Source: Rhodococcus opacus
GTDB taxonomy: Bacteria; Actinomycetota; Actinomycetes; Mycobacteriales; Mycobacteriaceae
DNA length: 64,000 nucleotides
Direction of reading: 5' to 3'
Assembly: GCF_012396235.1 (NCBI RefSeq)
Contig: NZ_JAAXPA010000007.1
Coordinates: 1-64,000, forward strand
In this document: piece by piece, positions 1 to 7,488 of the stretch
Numbering within the stretch: position 1 is the first letter of the stretch
Layout: each line of letters starts with the position of its first letter
The notes under the pieces: generated by a model
Told to the model about the DNA's origin: nothing
Seen by the model: the letters and a program-made list of their open reading frames with translations, nothing else
Database searches by the model: none
Position numbers and translations under genes: made by a program

Positions 1-146
1 TCGGAGAGGTCGAGCTGGCGCTGGGACGCACCACACGGAACGGCGATTTCGAGGCCTCGTTCAACACCTCGGCACAGCTCGACGGCTCGGGCCGCGTACG
101 GAGGTTGCTGATCTGCCGCACACCCGAGATCTCGTTCCCCCTCTGA
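1..146 (+). CDS. C-terminal 47 residues of an unidentified protein (cut by window edge)
   Basis: An open frame enters from the left edge and stops at TGA 144-146; it ends ...CRTPEISFPL. The stretch is polar with alternating hydrophobic residues, as in the last beta strands of an NTF2/SnoaL-like fold, but that is only an impression and no function can be given. It converges with the glycosyltransferase gene that ends at 206. The perfect palindrome at 151-196 fills the gap between the two stop codons. Confidence 0.5.
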   Translation, partial: GEVELALGRTTRNGDFEASFNTSAQLDGSGRVRRLLICRTPEISFPL

Positions 147-150
147 AACA

Positions 151-196
151 GCTGTGAGTACTTGTTAACCGCGGGCGGTTAACAAGTACTCACAGC
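151..196. repeat. Palindromic hairpin element, copy 1
   Basis: A perfect inverted repeat of 46 bp: two 22-bp arms separated by GG, reading outward as GCTGTGAGTACTTGTTAACC and its complement. It lies between the convergent stop codons at 146 and 206, so here it can act as a bidirectional terminator. Closely related copies lie at 3602-3647 and, inside the NRPS gene, at 30232-30271. That makes it a dispersed repeat family and not just a local terminator. Confidence 0.85.
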
Positions 197-205
197 CGGT
201 TTCGG

Positions 206-2281
206 TCAGGACATGAGGTCGTACAGGGTCACGCCGTCGACGGTGACGGCGGTGAAGTTCTCCTGCACCCAGGTGGAGATCTCCGATGCCGTTCCGTCTC
301 CACCCATTCCGCCGCCTCGGCCGCCGGAGATGAAGTAGTGGATCTTGCCGTCCGCCACGTACTGCTGGAACTGCTCCGGCGTGGGTGACGGATCGCTGCC
401 GTTGAATCCGCCGATCGGCATGACCGGATCCTCGGTGGCGAGCTGGTAGCCGGATGCACTGTTGGATCCGATGGCCGCTGCCACCCAGGTGTAGTTGCCG
501 GAATCCTGTTCGAGCAACGCCACCAGCTCGGCGCCCGGCTCGCTGCCGGAGAGCAGTCCCCCGGCGGCGCCGCCCATGGCACCCATACCGCCCATGCCGT
601 CGGTGGCTCCTGCCGCCGCGCCGTCCGTTGCGCCGGCAAGGGCACCGCCCGGCAAGGTGGGCACCGCGGCACCGTCGGTGCGTCCAGCACCCCCCATGCC
701 GCCAGGGCCACCCATCCCGCCGGGGCCTCCGTGGGCGCCTTCGACGTTGGGTCCGGCCGAGACGATCGAACCGGTGTGCGGCGTCGCGATGGTGTCGACG
801 GCGTAGGCCGTCGGACCGGCGAGGCCGGTGAACAGCGCGGCCAGCGTGACCACGGCACCGATCCGGCCTCGGGTCAGCGCCGGGACGAGCACGGCAACCG
901 CAGCGACGACGCCGACGACGACCACGGCCCACTTCAGCCACGGCACGAACGACGCGCTGCGTCCGAGCAGAACCCAGGACATGGCAGCGGTGGCCAGCAG
1001 TGTCGTGGCGAGAACCGCTCGCACCCACAGCGTGTCCCGTCGACGCCACAGCGTCGCCGAACCGATCGCCACCAGCGCGGCCACGGCAGGTGCGAGTGCG
1101 ACGGTATAGTACGCGTGGAAGATGCCCGCCATGAAGCTGAAGGTCAGTCCGGTCACGAGCAGCCAAAGACCCCACACGAGGAACGACGCACGCTGGGTGT
1201 CGACGCGAGGTGCCCTGCCGCGCAGTGCGAGACCGGCGACCAGCAGGATCAGTGCGGCCGGCATCAGCCAGGCGATCTGACCGCCCTGAGCCGACTCGAA
1301 CATCCGCGTGATGCCGGTGCTACCCCACATACCGCCACCGCCGGGGGCGCCTCCTCCGGGGAAGCGGCCGCCCGCCATGGCCTCGCCGGCACCGCCCATG
1401 GCCGCTGCCACCTCCCCTCGACCGCCCCCGGGCATGACACTGCCGGTCTCCTCACCGTTCAACCGGCCGAGACCGTTGTAGCCCAGCGTGAGTTCGAGGA
1501 TCGAATTGTTCTGCGAACCGCCGATCCAGGGCCGCGACGACGCCGGCCACAGTTCGACGATCAGCAACCACCAGCCCGCGGAGACGATCATCGCGCCGAG
1601 CGCCGCGAAGCACTGGGCGAGGCGCTTGCCGAACTTCGGCGGTCCCGCGACGAGATAGGTCAGAGCGAGCGGCGGGACGACGAGCATCACCTGAAGCTGC
1701 TTGGTCAGGAACCCCAAACCGACGAACACGCCGGTCAGCACCATCCACCGGGTGCGTCCCTCCTCCACGGCCCGCAGCATCGCCCACACGGAGGCGATCA
1801 TCAGCAGCACCAGCAGGGCGTCGGGGTTGTTGAACCGGAACATCAGCACCGCGATCGGCGTCAGCGCCAGCACGAGACCCGCGAGCAGACCCGCCGGGGC
1901 GCCGAACCACCGCTTCACCGTGGCGTACAGCAGGGCGACGGAACCGACCCCGAGGAGGGCCTGCGGTACCAGCATCGCCCACGAGCTGAGCCCGAAGACC
2001 CGGACCGACAGCGACATCAGCCACAGCGACATCGGGGGCTTGTCGACGGTGATGGAGTTGGCGGCATCGGAGGATCCGAAGAAGAACGCCTTCCACGACT
2101 CCGAACCCGCCTGGACCGCGGCGGCGTAGAACGAGTTGGCCCAGCCGGAGGCGCCGAGCCCCCAGATGTACGCGACCGCGGTCCCGACCAGGAGTGCGGC
2201 GAGCGCCCACGGCTCCCACCGCATGCGGGCGGGAGGTGGTTCGGCCCCTTCGACCTTCGGTTGTTCGAGGGTCGTCGTCAT
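206..2281 (-). CDS. Polytopic glycosyltransferase, PMT/ArnT superfamily (YkcB-like)
   Basis: 691-aa integral membrane glycosyltransferase of the GT39/GT83 type, expected to move a sugar from a polyprenyl-phosphate donor to an envelope acceptor on the outer face of the membrane. The start MTTTLEQPK at 2281 overlaps the stop of the upstream GT2 gene (ATGA), so the long N-terminal extension of the open frame is not real. The early motif with DKPP (after SITV) is the conserved donor-loop region of the family, and many hydrophobic helices follow. Two Gly/Met-rich linkers (around 1330-1435 and 550-740) interrupt the chain, and a soluble C-terminal domain ends in YDLMS. Pairing with a GT2-GtrA protein matches the Bacillus ykcB/ykcC arrangement. 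The exact sugar and acceptor are unknown. Confidence 0.85.
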   Translation of the reverse strand: MTTTLEQPKVEGAEPPPARMRWEPWALAALLVGTAVAYIWGLGASGWANSFYAAAVQAGSESWKAFFFGSSDAANSITVDKPPMSLWLMSLSVRVFGLSSWAMLVPQALLGVGSVALLYATVKRWFGAPAGLLAGLVLALTPIAVLMFRFNNPDALLVLLMIASVWAMLRAVEEGRTRWMVLTGVFVGLGFLTKQLQVMLVVPPLALTYLVAGPPKFGKRLAQCFAALGAMIVSAGWWLLIVELWPASSRPWIGGSQNNSILELTLGYNGLGRLNGEETGSVMPGGGRGEVAAAMGGAGEAMAGGRFPGGGAPGGGGMWGSTGITRMFESAQGGQIAWLMPAALILLVAGLALRGRAPRVDTQRASFLVWGLWLLVTGLTFSFMAGIFHAYYTVALAPAVAALVAIGSATLWRRRDTLWVRAVLATTLLATAAMSWVLLGRSASFVPWLKWAVVVVGVVAAVAVLVPALTRGRIGAVVTLAALFTGLAGPTAYAVDTIATPHTGSIVSAGPNVEGAHGGPGGMGGPGGMGGAGRTDGAAVPTLPGGALAGATDGAAAGATDGMGGMGAMGGAAGGLLSGSEPGAELVALLEQDSGNYTWVAAAIGSNSASGYQLATEDPVMPIGGFNGSDPSPTPEQFQQYVADGKIHYFISGGRGGGMGGDGTASEISTWVQENFTAVTVDGVTLYDLMS

Positions 2282-3531
2282 GCGTGAGCTCCTTCGGGGC
2301 GTGCGTTCCGGAACACCCAGCGAAGGGCTATGAAACGACTGATGGTGGCAACGAGATTGGCGAGGACGAGGACGGCGAGTTCGACGTGCTTGGACACGTC
2401 CGGGGCCGCCGAGTGGAGGACGTACAGCGAACCGCTGGTGAGCAGCAGTCCGAAGGCGAACACGAGCAGCCCCTGCATCTGATGCCGGGCGGCGCCCTGG
2501 GATCCGCGGACACCGAACGTGAACGCGCGGTTCGCGGCCGTGTTGAGCACGGCCGTGACGAGCAGTGAGACGGCGTTGGCCCACTGCGCGCCCACGATCG
2601 GATGCAGGATCAGGTAGAGCAGCGCGTACGCGACGGTCGACGCGACGCCGATCACGGCGAACCGGGCCAGCTGCCCGACCATGCCACGCGGAACTCCGGG
2701 CACCAGCGGCTCGCGGCCGAAACTGTCGCGCAGGCTGCCGATGGGCAGCGATCCGGTGGACAGTGCCCGGCCCACCCGCCACACGCCCTTGAGGTCGGCG
2801 ACGGCGGTCGCGACGATGTCGACGCGACTGTCCGGGTCGTCGACCCAGTCGACGGGGACCTCGTGGATGCGCAGGCCGGCGCGTTCCGCGAGCACCAGCA
2901 GCTCGGTGTCGAAGAACCATCCGGTGTCCTCGACCAGCGGCAGCAGGCGCTGCGCGACGTCCGCCCGCATGGCCTTGAACCCGCACTGCGCGTCGGAGAA
3001 CCGCGCGTGCAACGCGCTGCGGAGGATGAGGTTGTAGCTGCGGGAGATGAACTCGCGCTTCGGTCCCCGGACCACCCGCGACGAGCGGGCGAGACGGGAC
3101 CCGATCGCGATGTCCGAATGCCCCGACAACAGGGGCGCAACGAGCGGCATCAGGGCGTTGAGGTCCGTCGACAGGTCGACGTCCATGTACGCCACCACCT
3201 CGGCGTCGGAGCCGCTCCACACCGCACGCAGAGCACGGCCGCGCCCTTTCTCGTCGAGGTGCACGACACGGACGCCGTCGATCTCGGCGGCCAGACGGTG
3301 CGCCACTGCGAGGGTGGCGTCGACGCTGGCATTGTCGGCGATGGTGATCCGGGCGGAGTAGGGAACGTTCTCGTCGAGGTGCCGCCGCAGCCGGCGCACG
3401 CAACGTTCGAGTCCGGCTTCCTCGTTGTAGACCGGCACGACAACGTCGAGCACGGGCGCGGTCTCGGAGGTTTCGGGGGTCTCGAGTCGTCCCATGGCGC
3501 CCGGTGCGCGGGAGAGGGAATTCGTCGTCAT
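2278..3531 (-). CDS. GT2 polyprenyl-phosphate glycosyltransferase fused to a GtrA-like membrane domain
   Basis: 417 aa. Residues about 30-260 form a GT-A fold: VVPVYNEE start, DNASVD, and the metal-binding DxD in MDVDLSTD, followed by GSR, QCGFKAMR and the W-x-x-D-x-E/D core typical of dolichol-phosphate-mannose synthase relatives. Residues about 285-410 form a four-helix GtrA-like domain (ARFAVIGVAST ... FRN), which anchors the enzyme and is associated with flipping lipid-linked sugars. It probably makes the polyprenyl-phosphate sugar used by the overlapping downstream PMT-like enzyme. A start at 3531 gives a short unstructured N-terminus. Confidence 0.9.
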   Translation of the reverse strand: MTTNSLSRAPGAMGRLETPETSETAPVLDVVVPVYNEEAGLERCVRRLRRHLDENVPYSARITIADNASVDATLAVAHRLAAEIDGVRVVHLDEKGRGRALRAVWSGSDAEVVAYMDVDLSTDLNALMPLVAPLLSGHSDIAIGSRLARSSRVVRGPKREFISRSYNLILRSALHARFSDAQCGFKAMRADVAQRLLPLVEDTGWFFDTELLVLAERAGLRIHEVPVDWVDDPDSRVDIVATAVADLKGVWRVGRALSTGSLPIGSLRDSFGREPLVPGVPRGMVGQLARFAVIGVASTVAYALLYLILHPIVGAQWANAVSLLVTAVLNTAANRAFTFGVRGSQGAARHQMQGLLVFAFGLLLTSGSLYVLHSAAPDVSKHVELAVLVLANLVATISRFIALRWVFRNARPEGAHA

Positions 3532-3601
3532 GCGTCCAAGATTCGTCCCGTACGCTCCGATGACTCTGGACGCAGGCTGGGAGTTTCCTGTGCGCTTCGC
3601 G

Positions 3602-3647
3602 CCCGTGAGTACTTGTTAACCGCGGGAGGTTAATAAGTACTCACGGG
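3602..3647. repeat. Palindromic hairpin element, copy 2
   Basis: Inverted repeat of the same family as 151-196: arms CCCGTGAGTACTTGTTAACC and GGTTAATAAGTACTCACGGG around GCGGGA. There is one pair change (G/T), which would still pair as G-U in RNA. It sits between the divergent GT2 and HIT genes, 15 bp before the first possible HIT start. Unless the promoter lies inside it, the hairpin is in the HIT 5' leader or covers the promoter. Confidence 0.85.
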
Positions 3648-3662
3648 GGGCGAAGCCGCATA

Positions 3663-4097
3663 ATGGCGGCCATGGGATCTGTATTCAGCGCCATCATCAA
3701 CGGAGATCTGCCCGGACGTTTCGTGTGGGAGGACGAGGACGTCGTCGCGTTCCTCACGATCGCCCCCGTCACGCAGGGCCATGCGCTCGTCGTACCCCGC
3801 AAGGAGGTGGACCAGTGGCAGGACGTCGACGGTGAGATCTGGACGAAGGTCATGGACGTCGCCCGCACGATCGGACAGGCCGTCCGCCCCGCTTTCGACG
3901 CACCGCGGGCGGGTCTGCTCATCGCCGGTCTCGAGGTGCCGCACCTGCACGTACACGTCTTCCCGGCCTACGACCTCGGCGATTTCAACATCAGCAACGC
4001 CGAGCAGAATCCGTCCCAGGAATCGCTCGACGAGGCGCAGTCGAAGCTCAAGGCGGCGCTGCGCGAACTCGGCCACGGCGGCAACGTCCCCGACTGA
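3663..4097 (+). CDS. HIT-family (histidine triad) nucleotide hydrolase/transferase
   Basis: 144 aa. Histidine triad at about residues 101-105 (HLHVH), the nucleotide-phosphate binding and catalytic motif of HIT/HINT proteins; the N-terminal [19 protein letters not shown] is typical of the actinobacterial branch. It is probably a cytosolic purine nucleoside phosphoramidase or AMP-lysine-type hydrolase. Two in-frame ATGs (3663 and 3672) are possible; the second gives the usual family start MGSVFSAI and has GGCGG nearby. It converges with phoR, whose stop is only 3 bp away. Confidence 0.9.
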   Translation: MAAMGSVFSAIINGDLPGRFVWEDEDVVAFLTIAPVTQGHALVVPRKEVDQWQDVDGEIWTKVMDVARTIGQAVRPAFDAPRAGLLIAGLEVPHLHVHVFPAYDLGDFNISNAEQNPSQESLDEAQSKLKAALRELGHGGNVPD

Positions 4098-4100
4098 CGG

Positions 4101-5567
4101 TCAGCTCGACCGCGGCAGTTCCACCCGGAACGTGGCACCCTCACCGGGCCGGCTGTCGACGGTCACCGACCCGCGGTGGGCGGCGACCAGGGCCGCCACG
4201 ATCGACAGGCCCAGCCCGCTGCCGCCGCTCTCCCGGGTGCGGGAGGCGTCGGTGCGGTAGAACCTCTCGAACACCCGGGCCGCGTCCTCCTCGCTGAGTC
4301 CGGGTCCGGTGTCGGCCACCTCGAGCACGACGCTGTGTTCGGTGGTGCTCAGCCGCACCGTCACGTCCGCGGTGGCGGGGGTGTGTTTGACGGCGTTGGC
4401 GAGCAGGTTGCCGAGGACCTGCCGCAGCCGGGCCTCGTCACCGATCACCTCCGGTGTCCCGGGTCCGGGGCGGACGTCGAGCGCGATGGACCGATCGGGG
4501 GCGAGAGCGCGTGCCCCGTGCACGGCGTCCGAGGCCACCGACAGCAGGTCGACGGGCCGGGTCTCGAGGGGGCGCTGGGCATCGAGCCGGGCGAGCATCA
4601 GGAGATCCTCCACGAGGAGTCCCATCCGCGACGCCTCCCCTTCGATGCGACTCATCAGGGTTTCGGTGTCGGTCATCGCGCCTTGTCGATACAGTTCGGC
4701 GAAGCCGCGGATCGTGGTGAGCGGGGTGCGCAGCTCGTGGCTCGCGTCGGCGACGAATCGCCGCATCTTCTCCTCGGAGCGCCGCGCCGATTCCTCCGAC
4801 GCCTCGGTGGCGGCGAACGCGTGCTGGATCTGAGCGAGCATTCCGTTGAGCGCCACGGACAGTCGTCCGATCTCGGTACGGTCGTCCCGTTCCGGAACAC
4901 GCCGGTGCAAGTCACCCGACGCGATCGCCGCTGCGGTCTCCTCCACTTCGACGAGGGGTCGCAGACTGCGCCGGACCACGAAGTACGCGACCACTCCCAG
5001 CGCGATCAGCACCACCACACCGATGATGAGTTGCAGGACGATCAAACGGTTCACCGTTTCGTCGTTCTCGGTGAGTGTCATCGCGACGGTGGTCTCGGTT
5101 CCGTCCGGCGCGGTCGTCGTCAGCACCCGCCACCGCACGTCGGAGTCGTCGGTCGAGCCGACCGTGTCGGGCCCGGCCGCCGGGTTCTCGGGCAGCGCGG
5201 GGGAGACGGATTCGTCGTTGATCTCGCGCAGGACCGTTCCGTTCGGCAGCGTCGTGCGGACGTAGAACGGGCTCGGTGGGCGGCCGAGGTTCGGTTCGAC
5301 CGGCGGCGGCAGCGGGCGCGATTTGCCAGGCTTCGCCCACCCCTGAGCCGCGTCGTGCAGTTGGTGATCGACGCGGTTGGTCAGCGAATTTTCGAGCGCC
5401 GACGTCACTGCGACACCGGATGCGAGGAGCCCGAGCGCAGCGAGCAGGAGCACGGCACCGACGAGGGTGATGCGCAGCGGCATCGAGCGAATCCACCGTC
5501 GCGCAGGCCTGTTCGGGACAGCGGCGACCGCCTCGGCCGACTCCCGCGGAGCCGCAGGCGCGGTCAT
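4101..5567 (-). CDS. phoR: PhoR-like sensor histidine kinase
   Basis: 488 aa. Two membrane helices (about 30-55 and 180-205) flank an extracytoplasmic sensor segment of about 120 aa, followed by a HAMP region. The phosphoacceptor H-box is FVADASHELRTPLTT; the N-box NLLANAVKHTP, DTGPGL and GGSGLGLSI form the ATPase domain. It overlaps the phoP stop by ATGA, so the two are co-translated. By synteny and partner identity it is the counterpart of mycobacterial PhoR, but the sensor segment is divergent and its signal cannot be read from sequence. Confidence 0.9.
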   Translation of the reverse strand: MTAPAAPRESAEAVAAVPNRPARRWIRSMPLRITLVGAVLLLAALGLLASGVAVTSALENSLTNRVDHQLHDAAQGWAKPGKSRPLPPPVEPNLGRPPSPFYVRTTLPNGTVLREINDESVSPALPENPAAGPDTVGSTDDSDVRWRVLTTTAPDGTETTVAMTLTENDETVNRLIVLQLIIGVVVLIALGVVAYFVVRRSLRPLVEVEETAAAIASGDLHRRVPERDDRTEIGRLSVALNGMLAQIQHAFAATEASEESARRSEEKMRRFVADASHELRTPLTTIRGFAELYRQGAMTDTETLMSRIEGEASRMGLLVEDLLMLARLDAQRPLETRPVDLLSVASDAVHGARALAPDRSIALDVRPGPGTPEVIGDEARLRQVLGNLLANAVKHTPATADVTVRLSTTEHSVVLEVADTGPGLSEEDAARVFERFYRTDASRTRESGGSGLGLSIVAALVAAHRGSVTVDSRPGEGATFRVELPRSS

Positions 5568-6286
5568 CGCCGCGGTTCTCGCATCACGTAGCCGACTCCG
5601 CGGAGGGTGTGGATCAGCGGCGTCTCACCCGTGTCGACCTTCCGGCGAAGGTAGGACACGTACGACTCGACCACCCCGACCTCACCGCCGAAGTCGTAGT
5701 TCCAGACGTGGTCGAGGATCCGCGGCTTGCTCAGCACGGTGCCGGCGTTGACCATGAAGTACCGCAGCAGCGTGAACTCCGTCGGCGACAGCGACACCAG
5801 GTCACCCGCCTTCCAGACCTCCCGCGTGTCGTCGTCGAGTTCGATGTCGGCGAACTTGATGCGGGCGGACTGTTCCTCCACCGACACCTTGCCTGCCCGC
5901 CGCAGGATGACGCGCAGCCGGGTCACCACTTCTTCGAGGCTGAACGGCTTGGTGACGTAGTCGTCCGCGCCGAGGGTGAGTCCGCTGATCTTGTCCTCCA
6001 CCGCGTCCTTCGCGGTGAGGAACAGCACCGGAGCGTCCACACCGTCGGCGCGCAGCCGCTTGAGCAGGCCGAACCCGTCCATTCCCGGCATCATGACGTC
6101 GAGGATGACAGCGTCCGGGCGGAACGTGCGGGCCGTGTCGAGTCCCTCGGCCCCGGTCGACGCCGTCGCCACCTCGAATCCCTGAAACCGCAGACTCACG
6201 GACAGCAACTCGAGGATGTTCGGTTCGTCGTCGACGACGAGGACGCGGGCTTCGACAGGCTTCTCATTCACGCAACCCATCATCAC
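5564..6286 (-). CDS. phoP: PhoP-type OmpR/winged-helix response regulator
   Basis: About 235-240 aa. Receiver domain with the acidic pocket VVDDE, phosphoacceptor D in VILDVMMPGMDGFG, T in FLTAKD and K in YVTKPFS; a C-terminal winged helix with LSPTEFTLLRYFMVNAG and the VESYVSYLRRKVDTG recognition helix. From memory the protein is very close to M. tuberculosis PhoP throughout, including the RILDHVWNYDFGG segment. Several starts are possible (GTG 6286, ATG 6283, ATG 6280, GTG 6271) and none has a clear Shine-Dalgarno. A tandem 10-bp direct repeat at 6314-6334 just upstream is a likely autoregulatory site. Confidence 0.92.
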   Translation of the reverse strand: MMMGCVNEKPVEARVLVVDDEPNILELLSVSLRFQGFEVATASTGAEGLDTARTFRPDAVILDVMMPGMDGFGLLKRLRADGVDAPVLFLTAKDAVEDKISGLTLGADDYVTKPFSLEEVVTRLRVILRRAGKVSVEEQSARIKFADIELDDDTREVWKAGDLVSLSPTEFTLLRYFMVNAGTVLSKPRILDHVWNYDFGGEVGVVESYVSYLRRKVDTGETPLIHTLRGVGYVMREPRR

Positions 6287-6313
6287 TCGCGCCGCTGGAT
6301 CGTCGCTGTAGGT

Positions 6314-6334
6314 TTCCTGGGAGATTCCTGGGAG
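6314..6334. promoter_or_regulatory. Tandem direct repeat upstream of phoP (candidate PhoP box)
   Basis: TTCCTGGGAG occurs twice (6314-6323 and 6325-6334) with an 11-bp period, about 30 bp before the phoP start. OmpR-family regulators bind tandem repeats spaced one helical turn apart, so this is a plausible autoregulation site. It does not match the M. tuberculosis PhoP repeat that I remember (TCACAGC type), so the assignment is inference. Confidence 0.4.
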
Positions 6335-6370
6335 CCGGTACCGTCGGCCCGTGCGGTCGGTTTCCGGTCG

Positions 6371-6478
6371 TCAGTTCACCACGATGTTGAGGTTGAGTAC
6401 TACCCCGCCGAACGTCAGGATCGTGTTGGCCAATCCGAGTGTGACACCGCTGTTGAGTGCCCCGAGCAGTCCGAGCAT
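6371..6478 (-). CDS. 35-aa hydrophobic peptide, paralog A
   Basis: A 35-residue peptide starting MLGLLGALNSGVTLGLANTI and ending NLNIVVN, preceded by a perfect GGAGGT Shine-Dalgarno five bases before the ATG. A second peptide of identical length and strongly similar sequence is encoded at 6771-6878, so the frame is under protein-level selection. It is small, uncharged and hydrophobic, with a long glycine-rich segment that could span or insert into a membrane. I do not recognise the family; candidates are a membrane microprotein, a toxin-like peptide or a secreted amyloid-like peptide. Confidence 0.75.
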   Translation of the reverse strand: MLGLLGALNSGVTLGLANTILTFGGVVLNLNIVVN

Positions 6479-6706
6479 CGTGACCTCCATCGTTGCCCCT
6501 GGGAAGGGGTGGTTGCGCGCTGTCCGTGCGCGTTGCAGATGACACTAGGTCAACTCCGATGAATTCGCGGCGACACACGCACGCGAATTCCCCGAATAAA
6601 ATCACCCATTCTTCTTTACCGAAAAAGGGGGAAATTCTCGGCGCATGAGCAAGGATGGGAAAGTTGCGCTCCGCGTGCCGTCGCCTCCGGTCGTCGAACG
6701 CACGAG

Positions 6707-6739
6707 ACAACCCCGCCGTCTATCCGACAGCGGGGTTGT
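6707..6739 (-). terminator. Intrinsic terminator hairpin after peptide paralog B
   Basis: ACAACCCCGC (6707-6716) and its complement (6730-6739) form a 10-bp GC-rich stem with a 13-nt loop, 30 bp downstream of the stop of the 35-aa peptide at 6771. It separates the two paralogous peptide genes, which suggests that they are transcribed independently. Confidence 0.65.
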
Positions 6740-6770
6740 GGGAGCGGAGTTGCCTTGACAGGCAGGAAGT

Positions 6771-6878
6771 TCAGGCTACGACGTTCAGGTTGAGTACCAC
6801 TCCACCGAACGTCCCGATCGTGTTGGCGAGTCCGAGGGTGAATGCGCTGTTGATTGCCGCGAGCAGTCCGAGCATCAT
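6771..6878 (-). CDS. 35-aa hydrophobic peptide, paralog B
   Basis: 35 residues from the first of two adjacent ATGs (6878 and 6875), starting MMLGLLAAINSAFTLGLANT and ending NLNVVA. ACGAGGC lies about 7 bases upstream as ribosome-binding site. It aligns end to end with the peptide at 6371-6478: LGLANTI, TFGGVVLNLN and the N-terminal LGLL are shared, while the substitutions are conservative. It lies 292 bp upstream of its paralog on the same strand, with a terminator hairpin between. The function is unknown. Confidence 0.75.
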   Translation of the reverse strand: MMLGLLAAINSAFTLGLANTIGTFGGVVLNLNVVA

Positions 6879-7042
6879 GATGTGCCTCGTTATCTTCCGT
6901 GGTATATGCACAGAATTCACTGTTTCGCTCGACAATAAATGAGGCGACCTCGATCTGCGAGATAATCGGCGCATTCGCAACCCGTGCGCGTCCGAGGAGT
7001 GTGTGTACTCGCTCACCACTCACAGGCGCGGAGCGCCCCGTT

Positions 7043-7092
7043 GGGTACCGTGGAAATCGTCGACACGACATCCGGACGAGCGCACCGTACCC
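7043..7092 (+). promoter_or_regulatory. Possible structured leader of the SMR pump gene
   Basis: GGGTACCGTG (7043-7052) can pair with CACCGTACCC (7083-7092) with a single mismatch, giving a long-range stem about 20 nt before the Shine-Dalgarno of the SugE-like gene. SugE/Gdx genes are often controlled by guanidine riboswitches, but the conserved ykkC-type motifs I know are not visible here. The structure may be incidental. Confidence 0.25.
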
Positions 7093-7125
7093 GGCCAGCG
7101 ACAAGACGGTGCCCGGAGGTTTGTC

Positions 7126-7440
7126 ATGGCGTGGATCGTGCTTGTGCTGTCGGGAGTCCTGGAGGCCGTCTGGGCCACCGCCCTCGGCCGATCGGACGGG
7201 TTCAGCAAACTCGGACCCAGTGTCGTGTTCGGCGTCGCGTTGATTCTCAGCATGGCGGGTCTGGCGTTCGCGATGCGCAGTCTCCCCATCGGAACGTCGT
7301 ACGCGGTCTGGGTCGGCATCGGCGCAGCCCTCACGGTCGGGTTCGCGATGGTGACCGGCGCCGAGAGTTCCTCGCTGGTGAAGATCCTCCTGATCCTGGG
7401 CATCGTGGGATGCGTCGTCGGACTGAAGGTTCTGCACTGA
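7126..7440 (+). CDS. sugE: Small multidrug resistance transporter, SugE/Gdx subtype
   Basis: 104 aa with four membrane helices. The essential helix-1 glutamate lies in SGVLEAVWATALG, with the W-A that marks the SugE/Gdx branch, and LPIGTSYAVWVGIGA is the helix-2/3 signature. Members export guanidinium, or quaternary ammonium compounds, by proton antiport as antiparallel homodimers. The ATG at 7126 follows GGAGG by 5 bp; the longer upstream frame lacks membrane character. It is a single gene and its helix 4 ends VGCVVGLKVLH. Confidence 0.88.
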   Translation: MAWIVLVLSGVLEAVWATALGRSDGFSKLGPSVVFGVALILSMAGLAFAMRSLPIGTSYAVWVGIGAALTVGFAMVTGAESSSLVKILLILGIVGCVVGLKVLH

Positions 7441-7488
7441 CCGGATCGCGACACTCGATGCTTGTGTGTCGCGGGTTACAGTAATTCC

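Noticed and set aside
731-2287. 518-codon plus-strand frame opposite the PMT-like glycosyltransferase
   Set aside because: Charged, low-complexity translation with no motif; the minus-strand gene has clear membrane helices and a coupled start.
6990-7125. Guanidine riboswitch before the SugE-like gene
   Set aside because: No ykkC-type conserved core or paired ACGR-loop hairpins could be found; only a generic long-range stem is visible.
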